Source: Ciona savignyi
Lineage: Eukaryota; Chordata; Ascidiacea; Phlebobranchia; Cionidae
Length of the DNA stretch: 64,000 nt
Direction of reading: 5' to 3'
NCBI GenBank assembly: GCA_000149265.1
Contig: CH003364.1
Location: 2,640,359-2,704,358 of the forward strand
Shown: positions 38,547-51,707 of the stretch, one piece after another
How the letters are laid out: each line of letters starts with the position of its first letter
How positions within the stretch are numbered: position 1 is the first letter of the stretch
Position numbers and translations under genes: made by a program
Notes under the pieces: model-generated
Told to the model about the DNA's origin: nothing
What the model saw: only the letters and a program-made list of their open reading frames with translations
Databases searched by the model: none

Positions 38547-41500
38547 ATGAAGAAGGACGCTTTCGAATCAATTAACAACTCATCATTGAGGCATTCTGCC
38601 GGTTCAGACGATTGTGACCTCGTCAGTGCTGCAGAGATCATTCGTGGTATGATATTTTGTATTAAATTTTACCTGGTTAAAAAATTTCTTTATTCCAAAT
38701 ACCAATATCCTACCTATTAACAGAGGTAGATTATTGTCACAGATTATTGCTACAATATTATGTTTTTAAAAACTTTTAGATTTTGTTTATTTTAAGTGAT
38801 ATGTGAAGAGATAAATATACCAGTATATAATGTATGTAAATTAAATAAATACTGTTTAAATTTAGATCAATTCTACTTTGCAACATTGAGAAGCAAGCCG
38901 AAAAGCACTTCACACACACATTATTTCAGCATAGATGATGAACTCATTTATGAAAAGTAAGACTCTTACGTCTCTTAGTATTGATTAGACTGAAATTACT
39001 GTATTTCAAACCATCAATTATTCAATTGCAGTTATGCACGCTGTTGCCTCACATTCTAATTGGTTAAACTCATTTGATTTACAGCTTTACCAGCTTTTCC
39101 AAACAGCTTACCTCAACTAATGTGTTTTTAAATAATTGTATTGACTGGTTGATTAATTTAATGCAATTTTAAATTACATTTTAATGCATTTTTCTATGAG
39201 GATTATAACCAACTTTTTGTACTCAGTATCCAGTTGTATATACAGTAACTGAAATAAAGAAAATAAATTTTATTATGTCCAATTTTTTTAAATTAATAAA
39301 AATTAGCACAAATAAGAAAGAATTAACTTTTCAACCAATTCCATTTTAGTTTCTATGCTGACTTTGGGCCATTGAATCTAGCACAGTTACATCGGTATTG
39401 TTGTAAAGTCAACAAAAAGTTAAAGGTATGTATACTTTTATTCAGTTCATTATTGTTATTTGATTGTACAAAGTTCTTTCAAATGTTAAGCACACATAAT
39501 TCTATAAATGTTTTATATTTAAATGCATTATGTATAATTGTGTAATGTAATTCATATTTAACTAATTTTCCAATAGTTGGCTTTGGCCATATTTTTTTAA
39601 GATGTAACATGTAGTTACAGGTTATCTTACTTCAACTTACTATGAACAAAATTATTTTTTTAGTGATTTTGTGTACCTGAAATCTCTTAATTATTTATAA
39701 AAATTTAAATATTGCAAAATTGTGCTATTGGATATGGAATGATTCTTATTCTCTTAAACAAATATCAATTCCAATACCATTGTTGCGTTGAGAACTGTTA
39801 TAAAACCAAAGCCGATTTTGGCTTAACCGGTCATTTTAAATAACATTATTGGTTTTGTTGAAACCACTTATGCTTTACTTAAACTCATGAGTTCACTTTG
39901 AATGAATGGGGTTTTTGAACACTTGACATATTTTTCAATTCATGCCACATTAAACTGCGTGGAACTTTTCATGAGAAGTGGTGTATTCTTTAAATCTATG
40001 TTTATAACACACACGTTGATGGTATATGCTAATATTGTATCTATTTTTAAAATGGTCTTTATTGTCACTCATAATTATTTGAAATCTTGTAACCAAGCTA
40101 GGTCGTCTGCGTTGTTCGGATAATTTCATTTTGATTGGAATTTACCAAGCGTGGTGTTGCGTGCCTTTTGAAACTGAGATACTGTTTCATTTAAAGATCA
40201 TTCCCCACACTCTTTTGTTTGCCCATTCCTTAAATAAAAAAGGATTGGGTTACAACAAAAGGGTTAAGCAATAGTGCTAGTCAGTATTAATATTCTTTGA
40301 CCTCACTTTTCCATACAATTATGCTTTGTTCAAAAGTTAACCTTGTTCACGGTGTCTTAACCCAAGCAGGTTTCTGTTTGTACAACACATTTTGTTTTAA
40401 GTAACAACATCTTGCCATTTCTCATGCTTTATTAGTACTAGGCCTATGTTATTAGTTTTTTAAAAGGTTTAAAAAAAAATTTTTTATTACAACCTTAGTC
40501 AAATTTATTGAACGTTAACAACTAATAATTTTTTTTAACTTTATTGTGTTTAATTACATTTACAGTCCATTTCTTTGGCAAAAAAGAAGATTGTGCATTA
40601 CACTTCATTTGATGCTAGAAAAAGAGCCAATGCTGCTTTTTTAGTTGGTGCTTACCAGGTACATAGTATTTTAGCAGGTTTTACATATTATTCAAAAGAC
40701 TGTTATTTACCTCTATTAATGTTATTAGATCATTCATTTAAAAAGAACACCGGAGGAAGCTTACAGGCCGCTTGTATCTGGCAACAGCCCGCCTTATTTA
40801 CCATACAGGTTTGAACTTTTGACTGGTATACCGCTCATATGAATTTTAATTTCCGTGACGACAGCACTTAGTTATGTTTAATGTTTTTATGATATACAAA
40901 ATAAATTCATTATTATATTATGGGCAATTTTAGATGCATTTTAACAAGAATTTAAGAAAGAAATTGTTTATTTGAATTAATTCTTAAATAAGTTAAGTCA
41001 GAATAGATTGTATCTGCTTATGTGTTTTTGAAATCAATCCCCGTATGTAAATGTTTTATCAGGGATGCATCCTTTGGACCATGCTCCTACAACCTTACCC
41101 TGCTCGATTGCCTACATGCTGTGGACCGAGCTATTACCCACCGATTCTATTCGTTTGACTCATTTGATCCAGACGAATATGAACATTATGAACGGGTAGA
41201 GAATGGAGACTTCAATTGGATTTTACCGGAGAAGTTTCTAGCTTTTAGTGGTCCACACCCACGAAGTAAAATAGAAAATGGTAAAATATCAATTCTTCAT
41301 TGTTGATGCAATTCAAGTTTTAAGTCTAAACTGCACAAGAAATCACAAAAAACAGTTAATGTTGGTTTTGCAAAGTATTAGTTTCATGATATTTAAGTCC
41401 CGTTGTCTGGCGGTATTGTTGCCATAACACCGTGAGATCCGTAAACAGTTTTACATTCAAAATCCAGCTTGCTATGCAAAGAGTTTTTGTTGCGGTTTAT

Positions 41501-44500
41501 TTTAAACTTTAATTGGCCAAAGCATGAGTTATGTAAATAATGCATTGACTATGTTTAAAGCAGAATTTTTTTAAAACAAATTACTTTTTACCAATATTTA
41601 GGGCTGGACTAATAAGGTAACCTTGAAAATACAGGCTATCCATTGCACGCACCAGAAGCATACTTCCCATACTTCCGAAAACATGGTGTTTCCTGTATTG
41701 TGAGGCTTAATAAGAAAATGTATGACGCCAGAAGATTTCAGGTACTGTACTATTGAATGAATAATGTCACATGCTTTTTGAGGTTTGTACAAATACTGCA
41801 CAAGCTTGTTGAAAAAAAGTTATACCATGGCAGTACATTGTATATTGTGTAATGTTACATAATGTTGGAAGTATTTTATTCCTATTTTAAAACATAGAAG
41901 ACAGCGTTTGCCAGGTTAACATGTTGTATAAAACCAAGGTCAAATAAACTGTACGTTTAATTTTTACGGTGCAGGAGTTACGTATATAATCACGTATATA
42001 TATATATATATATATTTAAGATATCTAACCATTTCTGTATTATCACTTTTGTATAATCTCTGTACACACAATTGTAACCCCAATAATAATCCGTAGGACG
42101 CTGGATTCGACCACCACGATCTTTTCTTTGTTGACGGAAGCACGCCATCCGATTCCATATTAAAACGCTTCCTTGATATTTGTGAGAACACTGACGGTGC
42201 TATTGCAGTCCATTGTAAAGGTATGGTACATTAATCATGTAACACCAAACATGTGTAATTTTAATGTTGTGCTACTTTTTCCCAGGTAAGTTACGGTTTA
42301 AACCATTTTATTCCTTTGAACACGTTTATATGTGTATTAGTAGTATTGGTGTTTTAATATGAAAAAAAATCTTTTAGGTCATTTTCACAATTAAATCAGT
42401 ATTTTTCCACTCTATCTCGTTCAAGCTACCGCGGTTATTTCTAGTTTTAAATGTAAATAACTCAACAATAATCTAACCATTATACTGTATGTATATATAG
42501 AAACGTAGTTTCCTTAGTTTAATTTGATAGTAAATGTTTAGATAAGAAATGCCTTGAAGCGCCAGTGTCCAAATATTTACCACACAAAAAGTCCGCTGTA
42601 AACGTAAATTTGAAAAAGAATGTTTCCGCATAGAAAGTGCAAATGCATTGCGAGCTTGAGCAATTACACCGTCCAATAAATTGCAACTCGACACGCTATA
42701 CGACCTTATAGATTAAGAACAAATCTCTGTGACTTTCCGCTTCAAAAAAAACATTCCGCACCTGCGAAAGATGCTTTTCGAGTCGTAAAACCCAGTTAAT
42801 GATTACTACCCAATCCGCGTCATCCATACAACGCTATTGTGTTCTGCTGACAACAATACTCCTTTGAAGGCGCCAGTACTACTGTACCGGTCCCGACTCG
42901 CCCATATTTTGACGTCATAAATAATAAATCGGCCGGCAACTTTACGGTGAGTGGACTTTCTCCATGGTCGCTGTTTTCTTAGCCATTTGTTAACGCTGCT
43001 TATCCTACGAGGATCGAAATATTCATGGGGAACGCACGGAGGCAGCTATGGCAACAAAGTTGATCCCTCGTTAAGTTCGCATGGACTGTAACTTGAACTT
43101 AATATCGTTTTATCTCAATGAAACAATTTATCTTACTGAAACATCTGCGTAACATCGCTTTTGTGTATTATATTGGTAGTTTTAGTAATTCGTACTTTTG
43201 TCAATGTTGTCACATACGTGCATCGTGTTTCAAAAATTTTATATTTTATTCTGTCGGTCAAAGCTTAATTTGCAATGCACTTCGGGAACAACCGTCCTTA
43301 CTAGGTTTACTTTTACATTGTTCGTTTACCACGCAAGAATGTTAGCATCGCCTTTCCTTGCTAACACACGCGATCTCCACATAATAGGTTACCCGGATTT
43401 TGACGAAACTCCATTATTTTTCATTGACAGCTGGGCTCGGACGCACTGGTACCCTGATAGGCTGCTACATGATGAAGCATTACCGCTTCACGGCGGCGGA
43501 AACGATAGCGTGGATCCGCACCGCCAGGCCTGGATCCATAATCGGCCCGCAGCAGCATTACCTTGAGGAGTAAGTAAATATTTTGCCGCTAACAAGGAAC
43601 ATGAAGTGCTGACGTATTTCATCTCTCCCCGCACTCCATTATCAGCCCGTGGTTAATCAAGCATGCGCAGCAAATAGTTCACACTTGACAACAGCCTACT
43701 ATCCCCGGTATTATGTTTGCCAACATTCATATTTTTGTGACATCCACCGTCGTTATATTTGTGTAGGCTTTTAAATACCCGCGCTTATTGAGTTACTTAA
43801 TATTTGTAAATGATAGCTACGTGTTTTTTCGTCAGTCATGGTTGTAATTTTAAATGGCCCTTTCGAACAGATGTATAGATTCCACGAAATACTTGCGAAA
43901 TGTATGGTCTACCCTTGATTAATCGATACTCCCCTTTACAAGTTTATTAATTCTTCTTTAAACCCAGCAAGCAACACAGCATGTGGGTGCAGGGCGACAT
44001 CTACCGAGCCGAGGTAAACCAGGGTCGGGCACGGGGGAAGAATATTCTCATGCGTCGTGTGACGTCAGAGATTGATGACATATCGCTGAGAGATCGCAAC
44101 AATAATGATGACGTCAGCACTGTGGACGGGGAGGAAAACGGGACCACCATATTTTCGATCGTCGATAAATCGAAGGTTCGAGAAGTTTGATTGTTGATTA
44201 CGCCATGCTTAGTTGTATTGTACTTGATCCTTGCATCGATTTCCGATTACGATTTGCGCTAACAACCCTTCGGTGCCGCTTCGTCGACAATATTTCGCGC
44301 ACCATGAGACCTTCCTTTGTGATATCATATTGTTTATCGCTCGATACATGCAATCCGACCGAAGTCTTTCTAGCATAACGGACCTCACCTGAAGTTCTAG
44401 CAAGTCGTATCTATATCGCAAAACACTTCACACGCAGTTTATTGTGCAATATTTGTGTTCAGCGATGCACGAAATAGTTTGACATATTCGGAGTTTTTTA

Positions 44501-46357
44501 CTGGTAGAGACTGCTGGTCGGAAAACCATATATCGCTATCGCTTATTTCGTGAGTGATAAGGCCAAATTCGTTCATTAAGTTCAGCTTAAATACTGCGTT
44601 TCTGTGGCCTATTTTACTTGTTCTGCGGGACCTCGTATTCCTTATATGGAACTATGGAAGTGACGCAAATGTTTTACTCCCGTCTCTTGCAAGTCCAGCG
44701 CCGCAGTATCGTTCTCAGACTTGGTCGTTCGGCGGTTCGGTTCGTAAAGTATGGGAAAACTTACAGAAACATGTTTTTTTTTTGGTTTATTAAAATAATA
44801 TTTACTTCGGTCATTCAGTGCCCAATAAATATGAGTTTTACACCCGCTCCGCTATAGGTTTCCGCCATAATTTTAAATTGTCTCTTGCTTACGTATCCAG
44901 TTGCTATTAGTATTATAGTAATAAATTATTGAAGAACACCGAAACCGCTATTTCACTACATAATACAAAAATAATAATAATTAATATTTTAGTTGCAAAC
45001 ATTTAAGTTTGAATACGTTCCCATTAACAGAGTCGTATAATGCTAACCTATCTATCGTTTTGAACACGAAAAGGAGTACGGTTTATCTTCATTCATACGA
45101 TCTTGCAGACTTATGTAGAAATATAAAATCGCAGTGACAGTATATAATGTGTACCAATATCAAGTATCGTCGGTTACGATTCCAACGTTACGCAGGACTC
45201 TGGCGTCACTACGAGGAGCAGGTCTGGTGTTGGCTTGTCGCAAGGTGACCGATTGAGGGCAGCAAAAGCACGTCGCCATCCCCGATCGGCGACCACTGGG
45301 ACTTTGAAGTCAGTATTACTGTTTTATTTGTTGGATTTAAAAATATTTCTCATAACTGGGACTTTCAATAATACGCTCTACTGACAACGCCTTGACGGCC
45401 TAATTATTATTCCTCATAAATGCTTAAAAAATAAATAAATTACCTGCTTAAGTAGATATGTAAATTATGTTGATTACACTTTCCCATCTCCAAGACATCA
45501 GTCAAACAATATACATGTTTTATCTTTAAGATTCTTTAAGTGTGCAGCATCCCTGCTTTCCTCTTTCCCTTGCTTTACTTTTCCACCTTAAACAGTTTAA
45601 CCCACACTACTACATATAACCAAAGTAATAGATTTTCTTCCACTCACAGGGTGGATGACACGAAGCCACACTCTCGCTCGCCATCCCAACCAGCATCCCG
45701 TCTTTACCGTCATTCTAGTCACGGCAATTACGAGGGCGCTGCCGACCCGATGGGTGTAGCTTCGCCACTGAAAACTTCCAAGTTCTCAACTGGCAGCAAC
45801 TACAGCTCATCTGGCATTGTTACTCGTAGCAAAGCAAGGTCGACCAGCGCTGGGCTCTCTGCTAAAAGGTGGGTAGTTTGCCTGATATGTAATAAAGCAT
45901 GGTTAGATGTACGCATGCGGCATGGCTAAAATGCATGTTTTGTGTTGTTTGTTTGCCTGCAGTTATCCCGCTCTTGCGAGCTTGCTGGACACCTCGTCAT
46001 CGCACGCAAATAGCGACGAGCACTCTTCAATGTCGGCCGGATCCTCCGCCTACTCATACCGCTGGAAAGCTCGTGCTTCGGTCGAAAACGCGCCCAACCC
46101 CGGGAAGTCCCACCTTCCTTCACGTGGTGGCGACGCCTCGTTTTCGCACGGGCGACGTAGCGAGAGCCGGTCGCGGAACTCATCGTCGAAGGGCCAAAAT
46201 TTCAGTCTTCAGGGCTCCAGTGTTAAGTACCTGTCCCGATCGCAGCCCGTAAGTTCTTTGTAGTACACGCTGCATGTTAGCATGTTCGCTTATTTTTAAA
46301 CACACCCATCACGCCGCATTACTTGACCATTTTCTATTTCTTTTTTAGTCGCTCTAG
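38547..46357 (+). CDS. CDC14: CDC14 dual-specificity protein phosphatase, 14 exons, ~620 aa
   Basis: Proline-directed phospho-Ser/Thr phosphatase of the CDC14 family; by family knowledge it counteracts CDK phosphorylation in mitotic exit, cytokinesis and cilia. Exons: 38547-38646, 38866-38956, 39350-39425, 40566-40658, 40729-40808, 41063-41280, 41635-41741, 42097-42220, 43431-43569, 43968-44175, 45196-45308, 45650-45868, 45963-46248, 46349-46357 (TAG). They total 1,863 bp, phases consistent. Seen: [41 protein letters not shown], and the catalytic signature H-C-K-A-G-L-G-R-T-G split across exons 8/9 (Cys295, codon 42214-42216). [13 protein letters not shown] follows. The Ser-rich, basic tail ends [11 protein letters not shown]. 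The start is uncertain: ATG 38547 is preferred because family N-termini are short; in-frame ATG 38343 would add 68 hydrophobic residues. The exon 10 donor (AAG|gttcga) is weaker than the others. Confidence 0.9.
41995..42016. repeat. TA microsatellite in CDC14 intron 7
   Basis: About ten uninterrupted TA dinucleotides within the intron between exons 41635-41741 and 42097-42220. Confidence 0.85.
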
Positions 46358-47748
46358 CCCGAGAAGCTACACGACCAGATCTACTACACGAATCTACTCA
46401 TAAAACTGTGGAAACTATGAGCGACAAATCAACCACAGCAACTCAATTTCGATTTTACCAGTTTATCACCAACCTCGCGCTTAAGATGTCGAAGTTCGTT
46501 CCAAGAAAATTCAGAGATTAGATTTTTAAACTTTCATTGACCGATATCACGATGTTATTATAACCCGCCAATGGTGAAACTGGTTAAGAATATAGAGCTA
46601 CGTTTGACTCTGCCAAACTACAGTTTGCACTATGCCTCGGTATATAAGGGGTGCAAGAGTTTTTGTTTATCTATACTTTTACAATGAAACTTGGTGCGGA
46701 ATAACTTGTTTAAACGTTCAATTAGTACGTTTTCTACAAGGCGCTGTTTTGTGCCTTAGTCAAGCTTATGGATTAGCCACTTACTACTGTGCTATGTTAC
46801 AACTCGCTCTAATTTCACCCTGAAGTAGTTTTATTTGTGGAACCCATCGAACTGTCTTTTTACTGTTACTCTGTAACGTTTTTATTTGTATTTTAGTTTG
46901 TGGTTGGCTTGTTACGATAAATTGGGTAACTGCCACGTATACGTAGTATAGACTTCGGGTCCCCAGCGAAATATCCTATATGATTTCATAAAGTTTTATT
47001 TTTTTTATTCAATTCAGATTTTATATTTGTGCATTTTTATCGGCCCCAGAGACCGCGGATTCGACCAGGCACATTCCTTTTATGAGCTATTTCGAGTTCT
47101 ATTAGCCGTTTGTTATACTGGTGTTGTTCCGAAGGTTTTATCGTGCTAAACCTGGTAGCAGAAATTTGTGTCTTTTATGCCTCTTTAATTCCGTGCACAT
47201 TATCGTAGAAAAAGCACTGGCTTGTATAACTAATATCTCCTTGAAATAAAAACAATTCCTATTGATTTTACTTTGATTTCAGCGAACGATCAAGTTAAAA
47301 AAAAAACGATGTAAAGTTACAAAAACGGTCATATGGTGTGTGTTTGCGCGCGCCCAAGCCATACACACAGCAAGCCGTTTAAAATGGTCATTTTAATGAC
47401 ACCAGCACAAATTCGGAACTTTGCTAAAAAGTGTATTTCTTCGTCACTTTCTTTTACGAATTTTACGAAAATCTATTCAACTTTAAATGCTGTAAGTATC
47501 ATTGTGTTAGAAACCTGACAGAAATATTTCTGCGTTTTGCAGGCCTGATAACAGAAAAAAATATGTTTTGCTGCACCCAGTGGTGGCCATCGCATTAAAC
47601 CCATACGGAATTTAAAACCCCGCGTTTAAGAAGTCGGAAGGGTTGGGAATCAAATAGTTAACTTATTCGGATATATAGTTAGTGGTTAGCTATTACGTTT
47701 TGTTATATATGCTTAAGAAATTCTTTAGTACAACCCATTGATCTATAG
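46358..47748. other. CDC14 3' UTR/flank and dispersed repeat
   Basis: The 3' UTR should start at 46358. The nearest AATAAA I find is at about 47245. The block 47090-47260 (ggttttatcgtgctaaacct, then acctggtagcagaaatttgt and gtgcacattatcgtagaaa) recurs in diverged form near 52360-52500 and 58930-59060, so it is a dispersed repeat of unknown type. No further gene is supported. Confidence 0.5.
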
Positions 47749-48290
47749 CAGTGGTTCTTAAACTTTTTCAGTCGCGCCCCCTTGAGATTTGTGATTCATG
47801 CTCACGCCTCACCTCTCAAAAATCAAATTTACGAAAAATAGAACAATAATTCATTTGCCATTTCCCTGCTTAGTGTGAAGGATGCAACTGTTTTTGGGAA
47901 ACTAGTCGTTTAATTCGAGGCTTTGTTGAAGACAACGAACATCGAAGATCTGCTTCGCATTTCAGTTTGTTACGACATTTTGTCTTTATACTCACAAGTG
48001 CCGAAAAACCACTTTCACATAAATATGTCACTGTCATGCTTGCGTCCCCATTGAGAAGCTTTCGCGCCTCGTTTTGTGTTTTTTTCACATTAAATTTCAA
48101 ATGCAAAATATATCCAATAAATGTTTCGGCTCTAACTGCGTTTATTTCTATCAAACGTTTTTAGAATTTCTCTTTAGTCGTACTGTCCTTCGTACCTTTA
48201 CGATTATACGTGACGTTACGCGATTGGCTGACAGTATTGGTTGTAAACAACGACTGACGTCACAAAAATGTTCCTATTCACAACACTAAG
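47749..48290 (-). pseudogene. hAT transposase C-terminal remnant (ZBED5-like)
   Basis: It begins at a hAT terminus CAGTGGTTCTTAAACT (47749). On the minus strand it encodes the C-terminal dimerisation region: L-N-G-D-A-S-M-T-V-T-Y-L-C-E-S-G-F, then K-P-R-I-K-R-L and H-P-S-H. Most of the transposase is missing. The high-coordinate part (48110-48270) is, in inverse orientation, related to non-coding repeats at about 53990-54150 and 59460-59640. No matching right terminus or TSD was found, so the element is truncated. Confidence 0.7.
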
Positions 48291-48801
48291 CACCGGGCAG
48301 TGATCGCGTGACACTTGCAGAATGATGACCGTAAGCCATCATGTGTTTGCTCTATCCGTAGGCTATACGTGTCTGTATTGCAGTAAGAACGTGGCATAAT
48401 TTCTTTGTAACTATTTTATACAGTAATATATAAGCTGACTTCATGCAACGTACTAAACCGCCTTGCTTATGTTAGCGAATTATAAAACTATCACTTATTC
48501 TACATTTACTGATTGGCCGATACTATGTAAAAATGATTACCTACACGATAAATGTATTCAAGCATTTTACATATATGTAACCTTATTTGTATATTTCATG
48601 CCTTCTGATATGGTTGAACAAAATGTGTAACTTCTCACCCGTCTTTAATAAACTGCAAAGATAATTACAATTACAATGTGTGCACAAGATATTTAAACGG
48701 CTGCCTGTGTTGTACCCATTACGTTAAAAACGTTTTAGCCACATTTTGCAGAAAATACCTTGTACACGTGGAACTACGAGGCCCGTGCTGTGATATGTGT
48801 T

Positions 48802-48867
48802 GTCTTGTGACGCCGGTAGTCACGTGGTGTATCACAAGACGCTGCAGCACACGAGCGGTTATATAAA
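48802..48867 (+). promoter_or_regulatory. Promoter of AIFM2-like gene 1: dyad, E-box and TATA box
   Basis: A perfect 9-bp dyad GTCTTGTGA (48802-48810) / TCACAAGAC (48832-48840) encloses an inner GTGAC...GTCAC pair and an E-box CACGTG (48821-48826). TATAAA follows at 48862-48867. The block is strongly conserved ahead of gene 2 although nearby sequence differs. A 5' UTR intron is likely: acceptor TAG ends at 48990, with a candidate donor GTAGTC at 48911. This would leave a non-coding exon part 48991-49049. Confidence 0.6.
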
Positions 48868-49049
48868 CGAACGCTAAACATGCTTTTACACAGCATTTGA
48901 GCGAGACAAAGTAGTCTAAAAGCAACACTAGAAATAAAATATAGTATTAAAATGTTCAACTTTCAAATGTTGTATTTTGCTTATTTGTAGATAAACTAGT
49001 TGAAGTGACATTTATATTATCGTTTACATTACTACTATAAAATATTACG

Positions 49050-51707
49050 ATGGGTAACGGACAGTCATGTACGGTGGAATACCAAGCTAATATGCATGTG
49101 GTCATCGTGGGCGGTGGCTACGCAGGTTGCTATCTTGCAGTTAATCTGCTGAAAAGCAACTTCTGCAAAGTGACGTTGATTGATCCGCGAGATGCGATGT
49201 ATCATAATTTAGGAGCTGTCAGAGCGGTCGTTGACGAAGGTGCGATATGGTTTTTAATCAGTTTGTCTTTAAAATTGTTATCATTTAATGATTTTAATCC
49301 TTATCGAAGAATAACCGATAGATTAAACATTGTACAATATATACAACATGTTCGGTTATATAAGCTATAGCGCAATTAGGTATACCACATCTTAACCAAA
49401 CTTATTTTTAGATTTTATGGACAACATGTTCTTGCCGTTCTCCGAAATGCTTGGAAATTCGTTTCTTAGAGGGACAGTAGTTGGCATGGATTCCAATCAA
49501 AAGACGCTCACACTTAAAAGTGGATACCAGGTAAGATGGTAATATTATTTAATTAAAATTTGAAATTAACATACTTAGTCTCAAATCATAAAAATGCCGC
49601 CGACGCTGGTGTAGTGCATTTAGCGGATTTTACCGAAATAACTTTTAAAAATCTAAACGATGCAAATATAAACAAACAAAATACCAGATCCGCCTGTTGT
49701 AAGCTTACCGAAAGCTTACCGAAAATGAGACGTACGTTGCAGACTTTCATTAGATATATATATATATAGTTTAACCTTTCCCGTGTCAGAAATAATTATA
49801 TCCTTATTAAAAGAAAGCAAACCTCAGATTCCTGCTTATGTCATTTTACATCTCTAGGTGAACTACACACATCTGGTCATTGCAACTGGACAGCAATCCC
49901 CATTTCCGTACAAACTATCTGGAGAGTTCGCCGAACTATCAGCTGACAAAGCAGCAAACTTATTAAATGAATTTAGAAGCGAGGTAAATTTATTCTTGTT
50001 TTACCAATGAGTATACATAAGTCGCGAGTGTATTAACTGTGGAAGAAATAAGTTAATTTTGTTAAAACTTAAATTGGTACTCTGCTGGTTAACTTTTGCA
50101 TGCACTAATGAAATGTTGTTGTCTCAGCATAAATCGCATATGTTCACTTGTGTATATATCGATTTCGATTAAAACATAATTTGTGTTCTGTAATTTCAGC
50201 TTGCGAATTCAGAGCGAATAGCACTGATAGGAGGAACTTACAACAGCGTTGAACTAGCAGGCGAAATAAAGAGTGCATACCCGGATAAAGAGGTTAGTGT
50301 GTTGGTTAACTTTGCGTTGGGCTTAAAATAAATGATTTTGAAATTATTTATTGTATATAGGTTATCATCATCACCGAAGAGGACCACCTTGTTACAAAGA
50401 GGGGTCGGCCAGCTATGCAAAAAAACCTGAATGACTTACTGACTCAGAAGGGAATATCTGTGGCTTACGGTAAGACACTTAAAGAGTTATATTCGCTTTT
50501 GATTTTCATTAATTATTGATAAGATACTGTGGAGTCTACTGGCATCGTAAAATGCCTCTAAATAATTATTGTCCAGGAAAAATGCGCACAAGCGCATCGA
50601 GCGTATGTCCATGGAATATATAAAGCTACGAGTACTATTCTATACTATAAGGGGCAGACTTTATCGCAAAGAAAATATTTAATCATAATTTTCTTTTCCA
50701 GGTGAAAGTGTGTGTAATTTGGATGAAATAACAACAAACAAAAGAAACGATGGACAAGTATTGAGAACCAAGTTGGGATCGACCATAGTCGCTGACTTTG
50801 TTGTTACTTCTCTTGGCGAAAAGCTCAACAATGAGTTTTACGAGAAAGTTTTGGGTAAGATAAAAACATTAAGCATCGACATAAAGAATTTATAAGATTA
50901 AGTATTTTCAAATTTCCAAATTAATAAGTGCTTACTCGCAGCTTCGAGTCTTACACCAAATGGCGCCCTTGAAGTGAACGAACATCTCAAGGTGAAAGGT
51001 CATGGGAATATATACGCAATGTGTGATGTCACAAACATAGATGAGGAAAAAACGCCGTGCACACCGACCGAGCACGCCAAAGTGGTGAAAGCAAACTTGA
51101 TTGCCGAGTGCAATAATGGAAAATTGACAGCTTATAAAGCAGGTAAAGACATAATATCAAAATAAGGGCAATTAAAATATCTTTATCAGTTGTAGTAGAA
51201 CACGTCAATTAATACACATGTTACCACGAAGTAAATTACTAATAGCTAGAACATAGTAAGATGCAAGCTTTGTTGTAAAGCAACATCTTAGTAACTTTGT
51301 ACCATCTGATATACATATGTAGGGATATGTCTGTCAGAGAAGTGTCATCGCCAAGTGCCTTGATAAAAACATTGCGAAATGTAACTTCTATCTAAATTAT
51401 TCAAAAGGTAGTAAACTCTTGGTTATACAGCTTAATGTATTGATGCGTTTAGTTGTTAACAATGAAGTCGTTTTAAAACAATAATCGTAATTACCATTTA
51501 TGAAATATATTTTATACAGTTATGGAAGTGATCCTTGTATCGGTTGGTAAAGATGCTGGAGTTTCACAAATCTGCGGAATGCAGTTAGGAAACTTTCCTG
51601 CCAGAATGGCTAAGGGAAAGGATAGAATGGCTGGTGATACTTGGGCCGAACTCGGACTGGAAATTCCAGTCAACAAGCCGGATCAATGCCACGGATCCAA
51701 AGTGTAA
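49050..51707 (+). CDS. AIFM2: AIFM2/FSP1-like NAD(P)H:quinone oxidoreductase, copy 1, 8 exons, 392 aa
   Basis: Flavoprotein of the AIF family. In vertebrates AIFM2/FSP1 reduces coenzyme Q at membranes and suppresses ferroptosis. Exons: 49050-49239, 49412-49530, 49858-49983, 50200-50292, 50361-50469, 50702-50854, 50942-51142, 51520-51707. They sum to 1,179 bp. The N-terminus M-G-N-G-Q-S-C fits an N-myristoylation signal with a nearby Cys. FAD motif V-I-V-G-G-G-Y-A-G (Gly21-Gly26) is intact, as is H-L-V-I-A-T-G. The second Rossmann glycine motif is altered: G-G-T-Y-N-S at 156-161 where the family has G-G-G-S-A-G. The late FAD motif reads Y-A-M-C-D (288-292) instead of Y-A-I-G-D. C-terminal V-S-V-G-K-D-A-G-V-S-Q-I matches the family. 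Length is close to vertebrate AIFM2. Tandem duplicate at 54595-57028. Fold and family are certain; the enzymatic activity is inferred and may differ. Confidence 0.9.

Noticed and set aside
43118-43566. Open frames of 75 and 122 codons in the CDC14 intron 8 region
   Set aside because: The second runs over exon 9 in the wrong register; the first has low-complexity hydrophobic content and no conserved motif.
45899-46263. Overlapping open frames of 117, 118 and 85 codons over the last large CDC14 exon
   Set aside because: Only one of these registers (45907-46263) continues the CDC14 tail with correct splice phases and the family-like ending; the others are GC-rich shadows.
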